Source: Apostichopus japonicus
Taxonomy: Eukaryota; Echinodermata; Holothuroidea; Aspidochirotida; Stichopodidae
Assembly: GCF_037975245.1 (NCBI RefSeq)
Contig: NC_092578.1
Location: 13,560,321 to 13,624,320, forward strand
DNA length: 64,000 nt
Reading direction: 5' to 3'
Shown: one piece after another, positions 38,591-51,000 of the stretch
Numbering within the stretch: the stretch's first letter is position 1
Layout of the letters: each line of letters begins with the position of its first letter
Notes under the pieces: generated by a model
Seen by the model: only the letters and a program-made list of their open reading frames with translations
Told to the model about the DNA's origin: nothing
Database searches by the model: none
Translations under genes and position numbers: made by a program

Positions 38591-38787
38591 TATCGAGATG
38601 AAAAGTAGCTTTCATGAAATAATTCTTGATCCGAATCCGAGTCCGAATCAAAACCAGTTATTTCTGAGCTCGCCCTGGATTGGCCGCCCAAGGAACGCCG
38701 TCTTTGTTCTCTCGTTAAAGCTTGTATTGCATCCTCTGGTAAGGGATCACCTCCCATAGATTTCAGTCTCCTTTTCTCTTCGAATGT
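38590..38787 (-). CDS. LRR gene exon 10 (last), charged C-terminus
   Basis: Phase-0 acceptor TTTACTTGCAG. Encodes 65 residues starting TFEEKRRLKSMGGDPLPED, a basic-acidic stretch, then an Asp-Ser run (GFDSDSDSDQ) that resembles casein-kinase-2 sites, and a TAG stop. Separated from exon 9 by a 12-kb intron, so unseen exons may intervene. Confidence 0.75.
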   Translation of the reverse strand, partial: TFEEKRRLKSMGGDPLPEDAIQALTREQRRRSLGGQSRASSEITGFDSDSDSDQELFHESYFSSR

Positions 38788-39044
38788 CTGCAAGTAAATG
38801 TGAAAAATGGTTGTTTTTTTTCACAACGCGCTTTTTCTCTTTGAATATCTGCAAGTAATGGGAGATTTTTGTTTTATTTGTGCGAAAAACGTGTTTCGAA
38901 TTTTCCACAAAATTTTGGTGCTGCCATATACTCCAACGATAAAAGATGACTTTTGGTCCACAAAATAAATTTTGATATTGTTTTGGACCATTAAACATCA
39001 CTTCTATCAGCTCTATAGTTGTATGTCTATATACCACTTATATA

Positions 39045-39085
<41 letters not shown>

Positions 39086-42000
39086 TATTGTTTTTGAGAA
39101 ATAACCCTTTAAACAGGTTCATCAGTTAGAGCGACTGTATGTAGTCTAATACCACAGACCACTGGGTCAGTTCCTTACATGAAACACAAAACTCGATAGG
39201 GAAACAAGAGACTTTTATATAGCCTCAAATTCCTGAGACTAGCATATTTTAGAAGGTGACAACCGGAATAACTAGAGAAATATTACTAGCATTTAAGATA
39301 AGAAAAGGGAAGTTAACATATAATTATTTTCTTTAGTCTATTATAATTGCACCAGGAGAGATGAAATTTGGCAAAAACTTCAAAGATTCGCCAAATGTCA
39401 AAAAAAGAAAAACAAAAAAATTGTCACATTTGTTATCTCTTTAAGGTACTGTTTCACTCCATAGTGATAAACTAAGTTAACAATATATAGCCTAAATAGC
39501 CCTGTTTATTCTTAATTTTCAGGGCGGAAGAAAGCCGAAGAGGGGAATCCCTCAGGCTCCACATTTGCAAACATAAACTGACAATGTGACCCTCTTCAGG
39601 AATTACACCTTGTTTTTCGTTAAATGTAAAGTACTCCTTTTTCAATTTTTCATATTAATGAATGCCATCTTGATAATTACATTCCCTTTTGTTGGACAAC
39701 ATTTCAAACAATGGATTTTGTGGTACGAAATATATAGAGCAATTATTTCGTGGGGTTACTTTGAGGTTATTAGAAGGTTTGCCTCCTCAAATCAAAGTCA
39801 CATGCCTCATCCCCTGCCCACCCCGCCCCCTCCCCTCCCCTCCCACGTAATGCACGTCTTCTGTGACTTTTAGGCGGAATTTTGAATTATATTAAACTGT
39901 GAAGGTTGTGTGCTGGTTTCGCTAGTCTTTCCTTATATTTTCCATATTGCGCAATATGAAACCAAGATGGAAAGTAATAACTTCGCACCAAGGTGATAGA
40001 TAGTTAGTAGCGGTTTAGTATGTATTACACGGAAAGCTGTTAAAGAGAGAGACACATGTGCATTGTAGCTACTGCGAGTCCGGGTCCTGGTCAATGGTTG
40101 TTGTAAATCTGCCAAGATTACGTAATATGGCAACCGATTCTGTCGTCGTAATATAAAATTTGACGACAACGATTAAAGACAAAAAAATAGGTCAACTCCC
40201 GCACCTCGTAGGTACGGAAAGAATCGAAACAATTCTAAAATACGTCACTGTTGACTAACAACACATTAATGTGCTATGACAGTTTATTATTACTGTCAAC
40301 GGCTCATGTTGAACATACTTCCTTAGCTGAGTCATGTAGAGATGAAAACCCTTTCTTCGGCGATGAGCTTGACCCTCTCTTGTCGATAAACTGCTTCCTG
40401 ATAGCTAACTTCGATGTTATCTTTTCACATAGCCTATAAAAACAAGAATGACTTATTTATATACACTCAGCTCGTGAAACAGTATGTTGGATTCGACAGT
40501 TTCAAGGGAGCTGACATTGACGAAAAAGAAAGTCAACCTCCTGTAATAAGGAAACAAGACTTAAGTATGTGTATATGTTGTGATGAAAATATTTCTAACA
40601 AAATCAATAGAGTATCTGATATTTGTCCCTTCCCCAATTTCCCCCTTATCTCCGCATTTTTTTGCCTTCATATTTACTGTATAGGTATGGTATTGTAAGG
40701 GCCAAAGTATTTCGCTTGAAAAAAAAAATTGGTAGCCTCGTGTCCCATATATGTTCTTTCTTTCTTTTTCTTAAATTAATTGTAAGTCTCTCAAATAGAT
40801 TGATGGGTGAGGAGAGGGGAAGGTGAGAGGGAAGGTGAGAGGGGAGGAGGGGAAGGGGGAGAGGGGTACATATATAGATTGAACACATTTCGTATGTTCA
40901 TGTTCTTTGAGAGCTCTGTATATTACCTATAATTAGTTTCATACCCCTATGTATAAGTAAATTATATACATATTTGTTTCCTTGTCATTAGCATTTTAAC
41001 GTAATATCAAAGAACGATCAAATACACCAAATCCCCAAATTCCCTACTTATAGACTCGTTTTCGTCTGTAATGGTTGCAAGGTTCGTTGTACCCTGTAGA
41101 AGCCATTGATATCTTGACCCGGAATTCGTCTCTTGACCAAAGTAACAAACGAAGGGTAGTCTTTCATACACTCCCTCCCTTCTTCCCTTTCTTCCATCCC
41201 TCCCTCTTTCCCTTCCTCTCCCCTTCAACCATGCACCCCTCCCCTCCCCCCATGCTCCATTTATACGATAATTAAGACATTTCGTCTTTGCTATTACTGG
41301 ATCCTGAATTGCAACTCGCACAAAATGACCTCATAATGTGATCTTTCTCAGAACGCTGATCTCTTCCTAGAACTTAAAAACATTTTTAGTAGTAGATTCA
41401 TTTAACAACGTTTTCCTACTTCCCGGGTAAGCAATTTTCGAATTTCACTTTGCTCAATTTTTATCTGCAATCAGAATGTGTATTGTCAGCTTTTTTTTAA
41501 TTAAATATTTTTTTAATTAGATCGGATATTTTCAACATTTCAAGGATTCGATCTAAGTTCCCTGATGGATAAGGAAGTAGCAATATAGAGAGAACTATTG
41601 CACACTTTCGTTTGCGTGGCTACCCACTATGTTGTAATACATTCACCTTGTACATCCTGAATATGATGAAGAACCATCACTCTTTTCTTGATCAACTTTA
41701 GAACGAAATTCAGTTCTCAGGGTCTGCAGTAAAAGAAAAAAAAAAAAGAAATCTGAAAACATTTCTAAATTAAACATAATTAAACATAACAATGGACAAT
41801 TACTTAATTAATCATTGAGGTATACTCCTGTATATGGTAAACAACTAAAGATATGATGGACTAATGCATTTTGGAACGTACAGACTGCATGTGTTCTTTA
41901 TCAATTTTCTACGAGATCCATGCATGCAACGAGGCATATATTGGTCGAAGAAAAGGACCAGAGGGAACTCACACAAAAATTCACTATAAACCTTGTATTT

Positions 42001-45000
42001 ACAGTGTGTAGAATATGGTCGGTAGGGTGCTCAAGTCTAAGGCCTTCGAGGGAACATATAACCCCAACCCATCTCATTGGATTATATGACAGAGATCTTT
42101 GTGATGAACACCCTCCCCCCCCCACCCCCGCCCTCAAATTGCTCCGGAAGAACTATCTTGTTCCGTTTGGGAGCTATTTAAATGTCATGCCTGGAAGCTG
42201 TCATATTGAAACTCTGTGATATCATATAGTGACACTTTAGGATCTGAAACATTTGACTTTCTCTTTGTTTTACTTCATATTATATATATATTTTGTACAT
42301 ATTTCCGATTTAGAGATTGTTGTTAATCAGTGTTTTAAACTGAAGCCGATGCCATCACAAGGTAATGAATATTAAGAGGTTCACTATTTTGAGATTCGGC
42401 ATATCGAAACACCATCTCCATTACAGAGACTAAAAACAAAACTGTAGTAAATCAAGAAAAAGATACCAACTTGAAGCACATGTGGTTCCCATCTCCATGA
42501 CTGAAAAAAAAAACCCATTGTAATAAATAAAGAAACAAAGAAGAAACGAAGTCACATGTGGCTCGATGACGTCATATTTTGACTTGACCAAGTTTTCAAC
42601 CTTATATGTGAAGGAGGATTAATTCTTGTGATTTCTCCAAAATATAATACAATTTTTCTTAGCTGTTTGGGAAGGTTGTTCATCATATTTGATCTCTATG
42701 CACACAATGCTTGCTTTTGTTTGTGTCTTCTGAGGGGAGAGTGCCTGGTAAGGGGAACCTATCAATATTCAGATATATATGTAGTCAAGCAAACACTGTT
42801 GATAAAATGGTATTAACAACCTTACTTTTACTATACACTATAACCGTTCATCCCCAGCATTTAGCTGACAGTGAAAGTGTTTTAACCTTTATTAGATCTG
42901 CCACAAACACTCTTTGATACCGTATAAATCCGGGATTGAACCAGAGAGCTGGACAGCCCCACTCCCCCCCCCCCTCTCTCCACCATCACCGCCTATGAAC
43001 TTTCACACAATTGTGAACTTTCTATAGGCGGAAACGGGTGACAACATATGGAGGGAAAACTTGCTTGTTACTTTTATAGTCTCTATACTCAGAAAATCCG
43101 GCAGAGAATCCCGACCGGAAGCATTCCACTTTCTGTTCGTTCTTCCATTACTTTCGAACAAAACTCTTAAGTGGAAATTAATGATCGTGCGTCACAAACT
43201 GTTAATTTTAGAACACGATGGGTAAGCCTCGGAGCAACGAAGAACGGATGTTAGAGAAGAGGGAGGGGTGGGGAGAGGTTAGGGGGCAGGGCTGCATGTA
43301 GTGTGAAGGATACAGCATAACAAGTAACCGTTGCTATGCTGTTCCAAGTTTTCAACGTGCATTTCAATAGGCATATAATACGTGCATTTCAATAGGCATA
43401 TAATTCTAGCATGCTACAATACCAATAAAAATGTATAATGGGTACGTCCCTTAAACTTTTTCCCGTGAACTTGTTGCCATCTGCGTGTACCATTTATATG
43501 CAATAAAAGGAGGTATTTTACAGTGTAGGCTTTTTAACAATATTTTATGAAAGTGGTCTTTAACTGGGAGTAACTTGAGCAATTTGAGACCACTTTTATG
43601 TCATTGAAAAACAGGGGAGGGATATGTTATCATCGGTGCACGTGACAATGGTGGGTTTGACCTTTAAAAACCATCACACTCTCACTATATATATCTTAAA
43701 CTCTATACTGTTATAAATGATACCTGGAAATTGAAGGTGCCATGAGGGCCCAACTTGCCAGTGTATTCATGAGGGTTAAGAAACCTTGATAATTTTTTTT
43801 ATTCTACGATCTCGTGTATGAAAACGTGACTTCCATAAATTAATATCGCATTCCAACCAATGAGGTGGTAATATTTCCGGCGAGAGATTCGTTTCTGAGA
43901 AAAGAAGATTGCTAAGTGGTTTCGAAACCGTCGGGGGAAAAGGAATTTTATTTTCTAGAAGAGTTACACTTTACAGGCGCGTATCCAGGATTTTCTAACC
44001 CGGGGGGCGCGAATTACTATCTAAGCGGAGCGCCACCATCGGTTGGCGCGCAGCGTACAAGAAAATTTCTGGTTTTGATACCCCCCAGATCACCGGAAAC
44101 GGCACTTCTCGGGCTTGAAATGACCAACCAGATGTACACTTTTGGCCTGAGAACCAAGTATTTCCTAATAGTTTTTTTTTTTCCATCCATAACCTTTTTG
44201 AAGATTGTCAACCCGGCACACGTCATGTTCGACCTGATCGCATCTCCCGTGGGTCTTTGCTTTTGTAGGTGATTCTACGTCGCGGCCCACAATACCCGTC
44301 AGCCCCACTTTTCAAGGTTTTAAGCCCCAAATTTGTTCAGAATTTGAAAATTCACATTTCTCGTGAATAAACTCACTTCAAAACATACCCATAATGTTGT
44401 ACAAAATTTCATCTATGGACAACCAATATAGAAAAACTTCCTTCAACCCCTAACAGACCGGTCAAAATTGCACGAGTAGAGGGAAGTGTGATGCAGAATG
44501 TTGGTCAGATATTTTCGAAAATTCAGACACAGTTAATTTATTGGTGTACAAATATTAAACCTGTTATAACGGCTATTATAAAACTTGGTTGAAGGAAATG
44601 AAAAAAATAGCAGATATTTCCTTCAACCGAACACTACACACATAGGCGTAGGAGGCGCGGCGGCAGTGGCGGAGCTAGGGGTATTGGTCAGGAGGGGCGA
44701 GAATGGTCTGTAGGGGCGCTTTCGACACTATCTAAGCGGAGCGCCACCACTGGTTGGCGCGTAGCGCACAGAAAATTTTTGAGTAAAGATACTCCCTAGA
44801 TCGCCGGAAATGACCCTTTCAGGGCCTGGCTAATTTGCAGATAAACGAAGTATAGGGTGTCATCGCCAAATTACACCAACAAAATGTGACAAATGTCAAT
44901 AAGTAGATGAGAGCGCAATAAAAAAGTCAATAATGCAGAATAACTAAAAAGTGGTGAAGAGCTGAAAAAGGCGCCAGCAGTCCATTTGAGTCCGTCAGGG

Positions 45001-48000
45001 GGGGGGGGGATTCCGCCCCCCTGACCGTATGGACGCTCCGCCACTGCGCGGCGGGGGTGCAGCCCCTAATTCGCCATTACTAATGTAAAAGAAACTTTTG
45101 ACATAATTGGACCATGCTTTTTATACATCTACATGAGACATGTCGTTGTTTACATTAGCATCCCGCGGTATACTGCGCAATTTTAACGGACCGTACGGTA
45201 CATGATGGCATACGATGTATAACCGATGCTTGCTTATATGATATTGACATTGACACGTTGAACGCGCGAAAATTTTTGGTTATTTTTTCAGGCAAGTCGG
45301 ACAGTTTTGAGGCTTTTCATCATGGAACGCCATTTTTATGCTCACTGATATGATGTGATATCTGCTGTTTGCGTTACAAATTCGAACAGGCGTGTAGCGT
45401 GGAATTTGCCAAGGGAGGGGCGAAGGCTGTAGGCAAAGTATCTAAGCGTAGCGCCACCATAGGTTGGCGCGAAGCGTACAAGAAAATTTTGGCCGAAAAT
45501 GTCTCCCAGATCGCTGGAAATGACACTTCCCAGGCCTTGTAAGTTGCATCCAAGCACTTTCTATTTTGAAATTACTTAGCGATATCATTTAAAAAAATGC
45601 TGAACGGGGGGGGGGGGGGGCGGTCGCCCCCATCCCAAAATGCGTCATGTTCCCCGACGACACGGTCGAGTTCGAGACCAGCCACAGTTGGTTTCATAGC
45701 ACAATTCTACACACGCGTTATGATAGACCATATATAGTATATATATAGATCATTAGTGAGAGAGGAATATGGAAACGTCAAAAAAAATGGAGTTGTCGGT
45801 GTATAAGGGGTAGGGTGAGGCACACTTTTACGAAATCATTGATCCGTCATTGGCTACCCTTCAGCGCTGTAATGATGTCAATGTTCCTCTTTCTTTTCCC
45901 GGTGTCTTCGCGTTTTTCTTTTACTCCCTCCTTTTCTACTTCTTCTCTCTTTCTTCTTTTTCTTTTCCCTTCCTTCCTCTCCTCCTCCTCTTTTTCCCCT
46001 CTTTTTTCCTTTTTTCTTCTCTTTTTTTCCTCTCCTCTTTTTCTTACCCGGGGGGCGCGCGCCCCCAACGCCCCCCCCCTGGATACGCACCTGCTTTACG
46101 TCAATGATTTTGGGCTGAAGACGTTTACATCCTTTATAAAACGATTAACCATTTTAGTTTTGATTTGAAATACATTCTATTGTAATCCAATATCTAGGCC
46201 CAATGAGGGCTTTAAATGGCATGGAAAACGTTCTATTGTCTTTCTTGAAGAGGATGGAAGGTAGTGCTGTGCTCTTATAGGGGGTTTGATCTTTTTCACA
46301 ACACATGGGCATGACCACTATTCGAACAAAATGTAACACGAATAGGCGCATGTCCCAAAATTTGTGGAAATATATATAACCCTCGAGGTCCTTCTATATT
46401 GCTGAGCCATTTTAGCTGAACCGTTCCGAGTGTCCCGAACTTCAAAGAGTCAACTGGGTCTCAACGGCACAAATGTACATGGAGATTAACCGAATGTAGA
46501 ATGATGGTGCAGTGGCGGGGTGAGAGGGAATGGGGGGGGGGACTAACGGGGGAAGGGCAGGCGAGTTCTAGTCATGTTTGGACAACCATTTTTTTTTTCA
46601 TTTTAAAGTGTTTCCTGCGGGTTTTAATCAAGTCTGAATCAAATCTTATATATTCCTACAATCTCAGTTTCACACAGCACCATTTTTTAAAAAAATCGTT
46701 TGCACATGTTCACAAAAAACCAACAGGGGCAACGTTATCGGGTTTCACAGTTAGAACGATAGTACAAAACCTGTGCGAATAAAGAAATGACTAACTTTTG
46801 AGATATTTAAGAGGAAGTTGGAGCTTTCATGGGCCTCTTTGGTGTGGGTGTGTGCCAAAGTTAGTCATGTACTCACTATCCTCTGTGCCAGTTAATTTAT
46901 AAAACGGCTGATGTCTCATAAAGACACTACTGGTGTTTGAAATTCAATCGCCTGATCCGTACTTGCGTAATATCAGCAAAACACGAGGAAAGGAAGTTGT
47001 AGAGAGACACTTGACATCCGCTAAAGAGTGACTTAATTAGGGGGGCTGCCCTTCGAACAGAGAATACGGGTTAGTTTATTTTCATCATAAATTTCATCAT
47101 TCAAATACGTGACAAAATTAATGTTATCTTTTAAATTTGCAAGGAAGCCCAAGGAATAACCAATGGTAACAGTTTGTGTTAACTGTGAGTTCGAAAGTGT
47201 TAAAATACGATACCACAATTAGAGTATTGTACAATATAGTCGCCAGAAAGGTTAACCACTGTCGAGAAAAGGTCCTTTAATTGACGCATTTAAGTGACTC
47301 TTTTTTTTTTGGGGGGGGGGGGTTGGGGTGGGGCAAGTTTTCACTCATCATCAAATGTTCTATGTGATGCTTGGATGCTGCATGAAGAGGATGAAATAAA
47401 CTAAATGATGGTCTAAAAATCTGGAGAGTTTTAGACATTCCTGAGTTAAACAGGAAGATTCCGCAGTTGGGTTGGGGGAGAACTAAGCTAAACTTCACCT
47501 CTTCTTGCTTAAAATCTAAACGGCCATGGCGGGAAAAGTTGGAAAGTGTTATGGTTAGCCTAAGCCATCAGTTATCATATGGTCAAGGTAAGACACGTCA
47601 GTTGAAAAACTTTTATATATGCTCTAACAGTCTTAGATATGAGTGAAGAATTTAGTACTAAGTAAGTCGATGGAGAAATTAACTGTGGTACGCCACCTAA
47701 ATTACAAGACTATGCTTCTGTTACAGGTAAAACATGCATTTCCACTGGTCGTTTACAGGAAGGTCTCAAAGTACGCTACAAGTGTTGGCGATTCTCCCGC
47801 CGAAAGTCAACAAAGAACCATATAAGGAAGCGACTCTCGTTTCGGAAGTAGCTAAACATGTGAGATTCCAAATTTGTGAGCTGTTTTCTATACTTGGATC
47901 AGGGAGTTTTCATAACAACTCCCTGCTTGGTTATCTTCCGGAAACGATAATGAGTAAAGCCAATCATTAATGTCAATATGAGAGGTTTTTAAATCCCATT

Positions 48001-51000
48001 AAGATCAGTAAGGCCTACGCGGGGAGTTAGTTAGAGATGGTTTGTCTTGGAGTAGAGGTTTGGCCTGTTACATTCTGTTGTCTTTGGCCTTATAAAGGCA
48101 TTGAAGACTTGCCCCAAACCGCGTGCCGCCCTCTGAAAAAAAGTTAACTTTCCGTTGCTTGCAAGTGAAGTTTTTTTCTTGTCGCTACAAAATGCAGACA
48201 GTAATGAAACGTGATACCTTGTTATCTTTCATCTAGACCTGAGATCTCCATCGCTGCTATGTACACTGTGTTGTTGGTATTGACCGTAGCTGCATGTATT
48301 GACTGTACACTAGTGTCTAATTACCGACGGTAGCAAGCTGTGTGTGTATTTTCTGGGATCGATGGTGGTGTCTATAACACTTCTGTTACACCTCATTCGA
48401 AACTATGTCAGATTACCGGCATGAGACGTTTCTTTGAGCGCGAGTCTTCACACCCTTTAAACATGTGAGATTCCAAGGCTGTGAGCTGTTTCCGGATAGC
48501 CTACTTGAATCAGGGATTTTCCATAACAATTCCCTGCTTGGATCTCTTCCGGAAACGATAATGAGTAAAGTCAATCATTAATGTCAATATGAGCGTTTGT
48601 AAATCCCAATAAGATCAGTTAGGCCTATGCGGGGAGTTAGTTAGAGATAGTTTGTCTTGGAGTAAGAGGGTTTTGGCCTGTTACATTCTGTTGTCTTTGG
48701 CCTTAAGCCTCAGAGAAGTTGTAAAGCTGTAGGCTGTATCTATATAGGTGAATAAATCCTTGTTCTATTCTAAATCGACTCATTTCTCGCTCCACTAATG
48801 TCTGAGTCTGCCTCGCGCTGCATCCCCGTATTCCACATATATAACTTCCGGATATTCGGGACGCAACGTAACACTGCCGACAATTACACAGTATCACGTG
48901 ATATGCCAAATAACCTCATTGATAAGCTACTCACGTTATTATAATGCAATTGTAAGTTTGGCTATGATCATATCGGTTAATATATTTGAGTATTCATCTG
49001 CGCATGCTCGTATGGTCCATAGACTTGATACACGTCAACTGGAGCTAAGAATGATATCAATTTCTCAATAGTGACGTCATGGTGCTATTCATTCTTCTGT
49101 CCTGTCAAGTGTTTTTTTTTTTGCCTCCACATGCACAAGTACACAATGAGACGCTTCCATACTTGTTATATAATATTCTGTTGTACAAAACCGTTAAATT
49201 AAGAGCAATGGACAGCGTGTTTGATCGATGGGAACGAAATACATATTGTTTGTATGAAGTGCCTAATGTGATAATAACTCGCTCCGTAATGAAGCAACCA
49301 CCCACCCCACCCCCACCCCACCCTCTATCCTCGGCACTCCCTCGGGAGCTGTATTATACTGGTAATCATGAGTTTGTACACCGCTTGCTAAATTGGGATC
49401 AATAACACGCGTTAACTTTCACTCTTGCTTAATGGAAGAAATGAACAGAAAAAGTTCTGAAACAATAAATACCAGGGCTAGTAAGATCGCCAGGAGAAAG
49501 AAGAAAATAGTAACACTGCCGAGAGAGAGTGCCAGCAAAATACCAACATCTAGACCGGAAGGTGGTGCCAATTTCAATTTCTCACCGGAAGATGGCTGAA
49601 TTGGATGCTGAAACAAGAGAGGATGAGGAAGAATATGAATCGATTGGAAGAGACATGATTCTATTAAGGTGATAATGTCACAGATAACATAAGGCCTGCA
49701 TTCTCACTAGTCTCTCTACGGTCCACCGTATAGGTTTTAGTTCACCCTAACGCCCGGCTTGATACACCTCCATGTTACTATACTATTGGTTGCTCCATTC
49801 AGACCCCGTACGCAAGAAGAGAGGGCGATATTAACAGTAATTGCGTCAAATGTCACATTGATATGGTTGTTAAATACAGCGACACCTATGGCAAGCCATA
49901 TGGGACAAACACCGCATAACATATCCTCGTATTAATACGAATTTTGTACGCGTATTAATTCGAATATATACGTGTATTAAATCGGACAATAACTGGTATT
50001 TCTTATAGCTTTCACGAACGATTTTCGAGAGTTGTCACTTTGTAGCCTCGCCAGAACAATAAATGGGAGATTGCAAAGTTAGTCTCTATTTACGTACACC
50101 CAGGCCAAACGTACTTGATCTAGACAACAACATGATTTAATACGTGTATATATTCGAATTAATACGTGTATATGTTCGAATTAATCAGTATGTTAACAAC
50201 AGAAGCAACTTGACAGACTTAATTAAAAAGGATGAATGAAGTTTTGACTCAACGTCAGATAACTCGATCGCTAAGTAGCACACACGTGTTATCATCGCTT
50301 CTCGGCCTGTTGGCTTAGATCATGTGTACTATATGTTCGTGATACACACTCGACGACGATAACGCAGTCATGGTCTCGATGCAAGGGGACTGGGGTTAAG
50401 AGCGGATTAGTCGGTTCGGTTTGACATTTCTTGCCCAGGTTCTTTCCTGGGTGACTTTTCGTAAAAATGATCATTGCTTTGAGGCCTTTTTCGCTAAGAT
50501 TGTGGGTAGCCTCTATTCCCTTTCCAAGGGACCCGTGACACGTCACATTGTCATGATCACACGGTCACATTCTCGATGTACGGGGGACTCGGGTTGAGAT
50601 TGGATGAGTGAATTTGTTTGGTTTTTCTGCCCTGGCTCTATCTTGGGTGACTTTTCTTAAAAATTATCACTCATACAAGCATGGTCATTATAGGATTCTT
50701 GACTTTTCACTCGAACCATTCAAGATCATTAAGTACCTCACCAGAAAAACGAGACTGAAAAGAATCGGTAAGATTTGTGTTTCGTTATCAGAATAGAAAT
50801 GGGTTTGATCTGGGTTATCAAGAAAACTAACCTTTCCTTGCAAATAGTTCGCTTCAGTCGACCTTTGTAACTCCAGTTGTTCTAAGCCAGCAGCCCATGT
50901 TGCTTGTGTAGTTTGTAGCCTTAGTCTTATTGCAGTAGTTTCTTTACTTAGTCCGTTTGTCGAAAACTCAGTTTCCATATTTTCACTGTAATGGTAAAGA

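Noticed and set aside
41007-41321. 104-codon minus-strand frame with QETNSGSRYQWLLQ
   Set aside because: Considered as an extra LRR-gene exon, but flanking splice sites are weak and two frames look equally open.
43916-44272. 118-codon frame as a gene
   Set aside because: Lies across the end of the CAGGCGCGTATCCAGG repeat; the related segments near 44725 and 45440 are not open in the same way.
45815-46168. 117-codon Ser/Phe/Leu-rich frame
   Set aside because: A pyrimidine-rich low-complexity tract inside a repeat.
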